The notes beneath the pieces are model-generated. The model did no database searches and was not told the origin of the DNA. It worked only from the letters and a program-made list of their open reading frames with translations. The position numbers and the translations under genes are program-made. Positions 54,310 to 63,530 of a DNA stretch of 64,000 nt are shown here, piece after piece; position 1 is the first letter of the stretch; every line of letters begins with the position of its first letter. This stretch comes from Tubulanus polymorphus. Taxonomy: Eukaryota > Nemertea > Palaeonemertea > Tubulaniformes > Tubulanidae. Where the stretch lies: NCBI RefSeq assembly GCF_964204645.1, contig NC_134030.1, forward strand, positions 19,473,110 to 19,537,109, given 5' to 3'.

Positions 54310-57284
54310 ATGCTCGCGAAAATCGTTCTCTTGTTGGTAATATTAAACAGTAAGTATTGAATATGTGATATTTGATTTCGTACAGTGATAGTAAAAGCGT
54401 AAGTGTTTTTTCAGATCAAAGGTCGAAAGGTCGAGCCCACTCTCCCTTTCAACCTTTAATCTGAAAAAACACTTAACATATTACTCTAATAATTTCATAT
54501 AAATGAACATTATTTATATGGAAATCATTGATTTCGAATAAAAGTATGAGTAAAGTGTGAGATTCATATGATATTCATATAAATGAACATTATTTATATA
54601 GATTTCGAATAAAAAAAATATGTAAAATAAATGGACAATTAAAAAGTAACGAGTTTATTAACGAGTTGAAGAAAATATAAATTTTAATGAAAGAAGTATT
54701 GATAAATGAATGAACAGATACTACCGTTCAAAGATATCGATTTACATGACTTAGAAAAATATTTTACAATTAACAATTTTATTCCTATTCGAAATTTGAT
54801 TAAAACTACACGTTTTCATTTTCAAGTGAATAACATGATTGAATTAATATTTGAAAATCATTATCTAATAATAGAGTTATCTAATGAAAAAGATAAAATC
54901 TTATTCAATATAATAATTCCAAATTCACAACATTTGATGAAATACATAAACATTTAATAATTACAGATAAAATACAATCACTTTTTAATAATGAAAATTC
55001 ACATAAAACATTATTTTTACACTTACGTTATCGTCCGTTGAGGGAATGCTATGTAATGTTTTTCAGAGTAGAAGAAAAAAGGTTCATCCTTGACAATCCA
55101 AATGAAAAATCTTTCAAAGATGATTTTTCGCTCGACGTTTCGACCTTTGATCTGAAAAAAACACTTACCCTATTGTAACTAGTGTTGTACCAATGCTTTA
55201 TTTTTGTTATGGTTTTGCGAATATGCGATGTAAAACTGGTTAATACGATTAAAACATTTACTGCATCTGTAAGACAAATAAAAGCACAACGAAGAGAATT
55301 TAGCAAAAAAAGTGTAAATTGATGGATTTAAAAAAAATAAATGACAACCCAACGACCGATTGAAGTCTGCTGCTCATTGGTGCTCGAAAGTATCTTTGAA
55401 GTTCAATCCAGCTTTCATTCGGTGTCGACATCGTGAAATAATCATATTAGGACAAAAAGAATAGTTAAACTTATTTCTTATTTTTTTGCTGACCGTAAAG
55501 GTTGATGCGACTGGCCGCCTTTATACTGTACATCACTTTCTAAAACTATGATTAAGCTAACAATAACCGGTCCATCAGTTATAGAAATGTTATTTGATTA
55601 CGAGTTCCATTGCAACGCAAGTGACCGCAAAACGATGAATAATATCTAGCCTAAAATAGAATATTTCATTTAGATATACATGCCAGTAGATTCGTTAAGG
55701 TTGGCGATCCCACAGAAGATATTGGAACTGGAGGTGGACTGGGAGCAAATTTGATGTATAATGTGACATTTCCTGCTGATGGTACAGTATACGGTTGGGA
55801 GTTCTACGTAACACGTGTCGCCCCCTGTCGGACGTGGATAACGATTTGGAGAAAATCAGATATAGATGAGCTGAACGTGACACTTGTCGCTAAAACACGT
55901 TTACAACACGCTGATCGAGGTTTACAAACTTTAATATACAACGCTACTGACAGAATAAAGGTATCTAAGATAGGGCTTTCTTTTCGCTACCGATAGATCA
56001 TTGAAAACGTAGGCGTGGCAATTTGATACTGTTAAGAGTTTGTGAGAAAATAACTTTAGAAAACCATTCAAAACTCGCTATTGATCCTTATTTATAGGAA
56101 ACATGATCATCAATTTTCAGGTAAAAGCCGGCGATTTCTTGGGAATCGCCCACAAGGTGCCCGACCCTGAGAATCAAGGACACTGCATTGCAAACAAAGC
56201 TTTCGGAAATCTTTCGAATCCATGCACCCACGTTGTGAATTGCGAAACTTTTGATATTTATTCACAGTCGATTGGATGGACGAAGACGGTGTTACGAAAC
56301 CGATTTTTGTGTCGACAATATTCAATAGCTGCATTGTATATACCGATCGATGGTAAGTCAGATGATTATTAAGAGATATAGGAAATTTTAGGAAATTACA
56401 AACTGTTGAAATTGAGGAATTAAACTCAATTTTAATGATTATCAATATCTTCCAAATTTTCAAATACAGGATGCACTACGGAACACGTTTGACATATATG
56501 ATCATATTGGTTTGTGTTTATGATTCTCAATAGCGCTACAACATGTAAATTCGTTTTCGATAATAAATTATGCATTATGAAGTGGCTGTCATCTGTACTC
56601 GATGGTCACCGTGCGCCTACGCGAGTCCGATGTTGAAATTTCACCGAGTGGGTTCGAGTTCGGCTGCTGGTTGCGAGCAACACTTCAAAGGCCGTACTCT
56701 CGTTGTTAGGTTATGAACAATCCTGTGATCCAAATGAACGCATGCAAATTAAAACCAACATACAATCCCGGACGAACGCGAAATGTAGGATTCGACCCCA
56801 AAAGCAGTGCTGGAAACCCTTTTTACCCCTGAGCCATCGCTGTCGGATACTACAGCTTCCCTTTATACTACTTAAAGCCTCACTCTTATCCCAACCCTCA
56901 TAACGTTCCTGAACCCTATACTATTCTCCCTAAATCATAATTTGTAAGGTTCAAAAGCCTTCATTTCTATTGTTCTTGTTGAAAACTATTCTTTGGCCTT
57001 AATCCTGACCATGTGATGTTGTTTGAATGATATTGGAATCACTTTCAGATTATCGATCACCAGCGCTGTATGCCGAATATGAATACACTACGGCTTCAAA
57101 CGATGTGATTGAAACGGCTGCTGGACACAGTTTGTTGACGTGCGCCGCCTGGTGTGCCAGATCGCAGCTGTGTATGTGGTATCAACATTTCGACGCGCAG
57201 AAAATATGTCAACTGTTCAACAGAAAAGCACCGCGACCTGAACGAGCATCATGCGATTCCAAGGGATGGAAGGCTTATGGATGA
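54310..57284 (+). CDS. Secreted PAN-domain protein, paralogue 3 (4 exons)
   Basis: Exons 54310-54349, 55674-55960, 56121-56352 and 57049-57284 join in frame to 264 residues with the shared intron phases. Signal peptide MLAKIVLLLVILN. Exon 2 diverges from the others near its start (HASRFVKVGDPTED, then a Gly-rich run) but is nearly identical from GTVYGWEFYV on. Exon 3 is two codons longer (KAFGNLSNPC). This copy has ten cysteines against eight in the others: an extra one at VVNCETF in exon 3 and one at RASCDSKG in exon 4. An additional disulphide between the two domains is plausible. It ends KAYG. Intron 1 contains a 770-bp A/T-rich mobile element. Intron 2 is only 160 bp and lacks the foldback insertion found in copies 1 and 2. 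Confidence 0.75.
54401..55167 (+). mobile_element. A/T-rich element A with GGTCGAAAGGTCGAGC ends
   Basis: Terminal inverted repeats of about 36 bp: AGTGTTTTTTCAGATCAAAG then GTCGAAAGGTCGAGC at 54402-54436, mirrored at 55130-55166. The left end also carries an inner inverted copy (54440-54474), so it can fold into a hairpin. The interior is strikingly A/T-rich and holds coding-like frames. It lies wholly within intron 1 of paralogue 3. Superfamily unknown; motif shared with 63300-63445. Confidence 0.65.
54706..55178 (+). pseudogene. Broken ORF of A/T-rich element A
   Basis: A first frame of 83 codons (54706-54957) begins MNEQILPFKD and is dominated by A/T-ending codons and Ile, Asn, Lys and Leu. 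A second open frame overlaps its end (about 54927-55178), containing TDKIQSLFNNEN and RYRPLRECYVMFFRVEE, and runs into the terminal repeat. The change of frame without loss of coding character suggests a single frameshift in a once continuous gene. No family is recognised; codon use is quite unlike the host exons on either side. Confidence 0.45.
56585..56722 (+). repeat. SINE fragment, intron 3 of paralogue 3
   Basis: GAGTGGGTTCGAGTTCGGCTG (B-box), CAACACTTCAAAGGCC and GTTAGGTTATGAACAATCC follow the SINE body order. The upstream flank aligns with the intron 3 copies in paralogues 1 and 2. Confidence 0.6.
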
Positions 57285-57391
57285 AATGATAGCTTACAAA
57301 CACTTATGTTAACGGAACCCCGGAGGTGGCATGGTGAAAAATAGATGATATTTTATGTTCTTTTATCGTGGGGAGGAATCTTTTTCTAGCC

Positions 57392-57680
57392 GCCATCTTG
57401 TTAGGGAACTTTTTTTGTCATTTTTTGGATAATTTTTCCAACCATTTTTAATGCATGTTTTATCATATTTCATCGATCCATATACATTGATGTTTAACAA
57501 ATTTAGCAACATTTAAACCATATCATTCGCTATTTTTCATATTTCTCGCGGAATCCGGCTAAAGCCGACGGGATTTTTGAAAAAATTTTGGGGAGAAAAA
57601 TCGCAAAAAAAATTCGGCGCAATTTCGAGAATTATTTTCTTTATTTCAATGTACACCGAAATGTTTTTTAAAGAGTAAAA
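57392..57680 (+). mobile_element. Diverged arm of the large foldback family
   Basis: CTAGCCGCCATCTTGTTAGGG, TTTTATCATATTTCATCGATC, AACAAATTTAGCAACATTTAAACC and GAATTATTTTCT follow the arm sequence of 29965-30300 in order. No opposing arm is found, so it is a partial copy. It starts about 110 bp after the stop of paralogue 3. Confidence 0.6.
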
Positions 57681-57835
57681 TCAACGGCGCTTTCAATCAA
57701 AACCCGCGGGTCTTTACCACGCGTCTTTAACAATGTAATACCCATACCTGTATTAAGGAAGTGCATTGCCCCACGATCTGAAGGAGGCATCGATCCAATC
57801 TATGTCGAAGGTAACACTGTCTGATCCTGGCCCAC
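57681..57835. other. No gene recognised
   Basis: Short unassigned stretch. Confidence 0.3.
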
Positions 57836-57837
57836 GA

Positions 57838-57910
57838 GGTGACAGTAAACCGGGGGATCGAACCCGGGTCCCGTACGTATAGAAAGCAAGCTTGTTAACC
57901 GGTTGCGAGT
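57838..57910 (-). repeat. tRNA-derived SINE head
   Basis: Minus strand GCAACCGGTTAACAAGCTTGC resembles an A-box region. GGACCCGGGTTCGATCCCCCGG is a good B-box with T-stem. A very similar start (GGTCTACTGGTTAGCGCGC) lies at 59128. Confidence 0.55.
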
Positions 57911-58755
57911 TTGTATGTATGCATAGAGACATATTGTTAAACTTACCGACTGAATTACGAGTTCATGTCTACTTCAACATGACTTCGGAGCACGTCAAGT
58001 GGCCTAGCTCGGTCAGTTTTGGTGGTACATCCCTGATAAAAGTGTTATTAGGAGCAGAAAGCGCTGGCAGTTGACTTAAAACATCGTTTTTTAATCCATT
58101 TTACACAGTATGAAAGGACAGCAAAAAAGCCTTCATTGAAAAACGATGTTTAAGTTCAATTTCGTTTGCATCACCAAAATAACATTATGACCTCAATAAA
58201 AACAAACCGCCCAGCTGTGATTAAATGATTATTATAGATACTATCCGAACCCATCGATTAATTACAGGCATTTTCGATACGGTTATTTAAACCAAATAAA
58301 AGAAAAAGAAATAGATTTTGGGGCTCACTTTTCAGTCCGATTTCATTTCGGAGGAAATTTTTCTGGGTATCCCGATCAAATTGAACACTTATTCTTTCAT
58401 TCAAGCGACCGAAGCGATTATCCCCCGTACACAAATCTAAATTCAGATACCCGTGATTATTGTCATGATACGTTGTAGTTCGTTTAGTGTTCAGTTAAAC
58501 CTATCAGCTTGAAACTTTTTATGTACTCCGTCGTGCTCTTTCTCTAGCAGATAAACACTGGCAAAAACTGTAACACGTCGATAATCATTCATTATTAAGC
58601 AGCGTTTTCGTCTATTTTCCTGCTGTTATGACATTTTCGATATTGAGGAAAAACCTCGTCAAAAATCGTCTATCCACGAATCGTTACAATTTGTTCCCAT
58701 TGTGACTTTGCGTGCGTGTGTTCCGCGTACAGGACAAGCTGTGTAACAACTGGCC
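57911..58755. other. No gene recognised
   Basis: A 60-codon frame at 57892-58074 is unrecognised. A/T-rich. Confidence 0.35.
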
Positions 58756-58764
58756 CAGTGAACT

Positions 58765-59094
58765 ACTCTCTCTCCGGCAGGGATTCTAACCCGATGGCAT
58801 CGAGATTGCCACGGTACGAAACCCTGCCACACTAGACCGAGTGCGCAGCTTAGATGATGTCATTATCAGCCAATCAGAAATCCCGTTTTATTTTAGCCCG
58901 GGTTTTCCCATTGATAGTTCTCCCGTGAAATCTACCTCGGCGATCATACAACAAACAATTTGATTGGTGCCGCAAGTTTTCGTGCGGCAAAGCTGAGCAT
59001 GTGTACCTGCGCACCCGGTCTACTGTGACAGGGGTTCGTACCGTGGCTGAGTGTAGCGATGTCATCAGGTTCGAATCCCTGCCGAGGGAGGATG
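58765..59094. mobile_element. tRNA-like foldback element, free copy
   Basis: About 330 bp with both arms complete: GGCAGGGATTCTAACCCGATG at the left, CATCAGGTTCGAATCCCTGCC at the right, plus CCACACTAGACCGAGTGCGC and GCGCACCCGGTCTACTGTG inside. The 8-bp word AGTGAACT flanks it at 58757-58764 and 59095-59102, a clear target-site duplication. With 41769-42081 this fixes the element's limits. Confidence 0.8.
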
Positions 59095-59124
59095 AGTGAA
59101 CTTGTTTTTAAGTTTTTACATTGT

Positions 59125-59290
59125 TTTGGTCTACTGGTTAGCGCGCTTGCTTTCTTGTACATGCGAGACCCAGTCTCCTATATGATATTATATCTTATTA
59201 CTATAATTATTATAATACAAATTGATATTATTATATGATATTATATAATGTAATGTAATGTACGGTACAATATAATATAAAGTTGTATTA
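59125..59290 (+). repeat. tRNA-like fragment and TATAAT-rich microsatellite
   Basis: GGTCTACTGGTTAGCGCGCTTGC is an A-box-like start of the SINE at 57838. It is followed by about 100 bp of imperfect ATATTATA/TATAAT repeats. Confidence 0.5.
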
Positions 59291-59334
59291 CCACAATTGT
59301 TTTCTTTGATAGCAAAGTGTGATTTTCGGTTATG

Positions 59335-59455
59335 GTCGTGGCTAAGACTTAAAACCGGATTAAGATCATTTCAGTTCTATAGTCAATCTAAAAACTTAAA
59401 ACCGATCTTAACATTTAAGACCATTTTTGGGAGTTAAGACTCGACGATGCGACCG
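59335..59455 (+). repeat. 47-bp family fragment
   Basis: TAAGACTTAAAACCGG, TTCAGTTCTATAGTCAATCTAA and CTTAACATTTAAGACC match the unit of the array at 2340-3385, diverged. Confidence 0.55.
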
Positions 59456-59885
59456 GCCCCAGTTTTAATTGTTGGTGAAATGCTGAATCCCTGATGAATC
59501 CCTGATTCGGTTTTGAAATGAAGAATAAATGCCATTGAATCCGGTTTTATAGATCAATTAGTTTCAGACTCGTCTTCACGTTTCGTCTGATTTTGATTCT
59601 ACGGTTTATTACGATCCCCGTGTTAAAGTTGATACCAGTCAACAAAACTGGGCCCGAGTCATTTTGATTCACCGATGCGCGAGCTGTTAACTATATATAG
59701 CTTTAGGTAGGCCTACCAATAAATTTGTTTTCACCGGACGACGCATCAGGTTCGCTGAGGTTCATAAGCTAAAACTGATAGCTCTAATTAAGATTAATTA
59801 GCATATGACGGTTGTGTGATGAATTGAATCCTGAAATAGAGACCGGGAATTCCAGTTTAAAAAAAAGATATTTTTTCATCTATAT
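59456..59885. other. No gene recognised
   Basis: No supported feature. Confidence 0.35.
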
Positions 59886-59888
59886 ATA

Positions 59889-60066
59889 TACAGTCAACCC
59901 CGGGTATACCGCCCACATTGGCGGAGAACGATTTGGCGGTATAGAGAGTATGGCGGTATATCGGGGGTGTTTTACTATGTATTTGTATAGAGATGTACAT
60001 TGAGAGAGACTGGCGGTAGGCGGGGTGCCAGTTTATGGGAGTGCGGTATATCGAGGGTTGACTGTA
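59889..60066. mobile_element. MITE with TACAGTCAACCC ends
   Basis: Left TACAGTCAACCCCGGGTATACCG and right GCGGTATATCGAGGGTTGACTGTA are inverted repeats beginning CAGTCAACC next to TA, as in Tc1/mariner/pogo-class elements. The interior contains GGGGGTGTTTTACTATG, shared in inverse orientation with 63161-63298. Confidence 0.75.
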
Positions 60067-60320
60067 GTTGTACATTAGGTAAATTTGATGTCAATGATCT
60101 TTTCGTTGCTGATCTATTTCGTATATACGAACGCTGAATTCCAGTATCACGAAAAAAATATCCGATTCAATTTGTTAACTAACTAACGTTTTTAATGTTT
60201 TATTCAGTGAACAATACCGCAGTCATTGGTTACGAAAAAAAACTGAATATTGATTAGGAAGAATATGTAAGCGGAGAGAGCTCTGAACCAGTCGCTATTC
60301 GTACTGTTTTTAGTGACACG
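60067..60320. other. 5' flank of gene 4
   Basis: No TATA box is obvious, and the conserved block of paralogues 1-3 is not found here, suggesting separate regulation. Confidence 0.35.
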
Positions 60321-63142
60321 ATGAAAAGAAAATTGGTGTGGATATTCTGTGTATTTTTCTCGTTGTATCATTTCGGATCCAGTAAGTAACGATATATCGA
60401 TTGATCGATACGTATAGTGTCGTGTAATTGATTAATCTTCGTAACACAATGACGTGGCAAAAAGGTAACGCGTATTTATTTATGTCGAATCCGACATTAG
60501 TAATTAGAATATCAAATGATCGACTAGATGCAAGTAGTCATCCTCGGGGTTTGTTGACTCAATGTGGTACCCGCAAAACCAGCTATCCCGTCAGATGGCG
60601 TGACGAGCATTAGGTCGTCCGTTGACAAATAGTTCACTTTCACTGAACTCTGAACATGATTTTTAGACTCCCAAATCCATGTATTATAACAACACCCCCA
60701 AATTGGATTTCGGTTTAGTTTTCTTAAGTTATTGATTCTTTTAAGAGAAAAGTTCATTTAGATTTAATTGAAATTGAATGCAGACGACCAACTATCTACT
60801 AGCGAACCTGGCGGATCCTCGCCTGCCATACGTGGAATCCTCGATTTCCACATTAGCACTGCGTATACCTAATTGTAAATGAATTAAGTTAGCCCCTGGG
60901 TTAAAGTTAATACCGGTCTTTAAAGCCGGTTTCTGGTGTTTTATCGAACCTGATGTGGCCCTCTGAGCCAATTTCTCCAAATATGTTTCAATTCAGAGGA
61001 AAAACCGCATTTGCACCGTAATCATTGACCAGCTATTGTATGCTAAGTGTTTTGTGTTTTTGTGTATAAATTGTTTGTGTGTAATTATATAATACAGTAA
61101 ACTTCGGGTAATAACTTCGTCGGATTTTAGCGTAGATTCGTATCATTTCTTAAGTCCCGATATTTAGGATATATGAACAACAAAAATTAGATTTGATGTC
61201 GAGTTATTATCTCGACATTAATTTAGATTTTTTTTTTGCTTTTTTGTGTTTATGTTGCGATGATTACTCGACATACAATCGGGAAAACTATCAATCATAA
61301 ATGAATTGATTATGTCGAGATAATAACTCGACATAAAATCACACTTTTATTTTCATTAATGATGTCCCCAGGACTCATTCGTTGGCATCGTCACATGGGG
61401 CGTGGTGCCGAGATCCTATGGATTTGGGCGTGGTCACCGCATGGGTGACTGGCCCACTCACCACATTTATCGCTAGATGGCGAACTAGTCGAACGTGGTT
61501 GCTCAAACTTCACTGGCATTTAAACGAGCTGTCTAACAGTCGTTGAAATGTCCAAACACTAATAGGTCGCGAATTATTTGGAAGTTAGTTTTTCTTTAAA
61601 AAAAATTATTTTTCTCTCCCTCCAAATAGGATGCTTACATTCGTATACGGCAAATTCCTCATTAAAGACATCTTTCAACCGTATTTTGGATATAACGTAT
61701 ATTTCATCTGGTCGCGAGTGTACTTAATACTGGAATTTAGTTCAAGTCATTGGTCAATGCAAATTTCAAAATTAATTGTCAAATTGTATATTGTTATTCT
61801 CTAGCGCGCAGTGATTCGTGCGCATGGCCGTGAATAAATTAATTCACATAATTATTTTCGTTTGAGGGGAAATTGATCAAATATCATTCATCACTTTCAC
61901 GTTCAAAGAAAAAGTAACATTCTATAGATATCTTCTATCGAGTCAGATTAGAACATTAGACATCTTATTTTCATACTAACTGTGTAGACTAAAAAATGAT
62001 ACAATTTCATAGTTAGGTAATTGTGCAATATTTGTGTCAATGAATCATCGTCGACTAATCATTTATCTTCTGCATTAAGATGAAGTTAAAGTGACCATGT
62101 ATTGCGGTTCTGTCGGATACGACAAAACATCGGATGCAATATTCACGGTCGTAAAAGGAACAACTCAAGATTGTCCGGAATTCAAATTGTTCTCATCGGT
62201 ACCGGGAAACAGGTATATATACAGATACTACGGTTTCGAGATATCTTATCCTTTCCTGGACTAGTTGGGTTAAATTGATATTTTCAGGGCTAGTACGGCT
62301 ACAATACCAAACTGTAACCCGGGACGTCTTCGTTATGTTGAGTTCTACAATAAAGTGATAGACGGTTCTAACTATGTGAAGGTACAGTTCAAATATTATT
62401 AGACCAGAAAACAGATTTCTGTCAAGGCCTTTTTTTATTTACTTGGAGTCGAGTACGGATACGCCTCCCGGGAAAAAATAACATCACACTAAGAATTCAC
62501 TCTTAAGTCGTTCTTTTTTCTGAGATTCCATATCAGATTTATTTGAATATTAAATATTCGTCGTATAAAACTTTTTTAGAGATGAACCATTGTTTTCATT
62601 TTCAAATTTTCCTTTGATCTGTTCTACCTTCAATAAAGGATAAACAAAGTATATATACTGTTACAGGTAGTTATCGTTGCGGATGGCATCGAGTATGTGT
62701 TCAACAGTATTTCAGGAAAGTTTGGTATCGATGATTGGCTTATCCTGAGATTAGGATCAGACTTCACTCATTCATGTAAGTATAGAACCGATTAATTTAT
62801 GCTAATTTGTAAATCTAAGACATTTTTCATTCAGATTGTCTTTTCTTTTTGATACGTTTATTGATAACAGATTATAGTGTTGCCGATGCGAGCTTCGAGA
62901 AGGTGACCGATGCTGCACTCGGACCGCTTGTGAACTCTGTAAAGTCTAGAAGTGTATTGAAATGTTCCAATCACTGCCTTAATGAAATACAATGCGAAGC
63001 TTACATTGAAAATAAATTCAATCAAGTGTGCAATATGTATAAATTGCTGCATACAAGCAGCTCAACTGTTAATTCTACATACTACAAACTCACGCAAGTC
63101 AAAGCTAATGTCTTATCTAACTATTTGTATAAGTACAATTGA
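60321..63142 (+). CDS. Secreted PAN-domain protein, gene 4 (5 exons)
   Basis: Exons 60321-60381, 62080-62212, 62288-62381, 62667-62775 and 62871-63142 join in frame (phases 1, 2, 0, 1) to 222 residues with GT-AG borders. Exon 1 encodes a signal peptide (MKRKLVWIFCVFFSLYHFGS). Exons 2-4 encode a domain with VTMYCGSVGYD, TTQDCPEFKL, IPNCNPGRLRYVEFY and FGIDDWLILRLGSDF that I cannot assign to a family. Exon 5 begins YYSVADASFEK and has the PAN/Apple-like spacing LKCSNHC, IQCEAYI, QVCNMYK. Seven cysteines lie in the predicted mature chain, so one may be free or pair between chains. Shared signal, phase-1 entry into the PAN exon and location suggest a distant relationship to paralogues 1-3 by exon shuffling. 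Intron 1 (1.7 kb) carries a dispersed repeat. Confidence 0.7.
60587..60862 (+). mobile_element. Dispersed element AGATGGCG...TAGCGACACC, copy 4
   Basis: Starts CCCGTCAGATGGCGTGACG and ends CTACTAGCGAACCTGGCGG, GCCATACGTGGAATCC, TCGATTTCCACA. The middle holds TTCACTGAACTCTGAAC and ACTCCCAAATCCATGTA, matching copy 1. It lies in intron 1 of gene 4, same strand as the gene. Confidence 0.7.
61092..61345. repeat. A/T-rich inverted repeat with TCGAGTTATTATCTCGAC
   Basis: TGTCGAGTTATTATCTCGACA and GTCGAGATAATAACTCGACAT recur around 61195-61335 in both orientations, each itself palindromic. It starts after ATACAGTAAACTTCGGG, which resembles a Tc1/mariner-class end. A decayed MITE is likely. Confidence 0.45.
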
Positions 63143-63160
63143 ATCTCCATAATTGAAAAT

Positions 63161-63298
63161 ACAGTCAACCCCCGATGTACCGCCCTCCCATTTACCGCCA
63201 CCCTCGCCTACTGCTCGGTTTTCTCAATATACATCTCTATACAAATACATAGTAAAACACCCCCGATATACCACCCTCCCATTTACCGCCATCCCCGC
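63161..63298 (-). mobile_element. MITE with TACAGTCAACCC ends, truncated
   Basis: Aligns in inverse orientation with 59889-60066 over about 135 bp, including AACACCCCCGATATACC. It starts 18 bp after the stop of gene 4. The far end is missing: the match stops where A/T-rich element B begins, so that element inserted into this MITE. Confidence 0.7.
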
Positions 63299-63299
63299 C

Positions 63300-63448
63300 A
63301 GTAATAGGGATAATAGGGGTTCAGGCCAAAGGTCGAAGGGTCGAGCTCGTAAAAAATGAAAAATAAATTCTCGCACGCTCTAATTTATTTTTCATTTTTT
63401 ACTCACTCGCCCCTTCAACCTTTAACCTGAACCCCTATTATCCCTATT
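63300..63448. repeat. Terminal hairpin of A/T-rich element B
   Basis: TAATAGGGATAATAGGGG, TTCAGGCCAAAGGTCGAAGG and GTCGAGC are mirrored by CGCCCCTTCAACCTTTAACC and TGAACCCCTATTATCCC, with AAATGAAAAATAAATT and its complement in the middle. The core CAAAGGTCGAAGGGTCGAGC is the same as at the ends of element A (54411-54436). Confidence 0.75.
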
Positions 63449-63530
63449 ACTCTTAAAACATTCATATATATGAATCACATATACATGAATAACTTCTAAA
63501 ATCAATTTTAATAAAAAAATTAATATCAAA

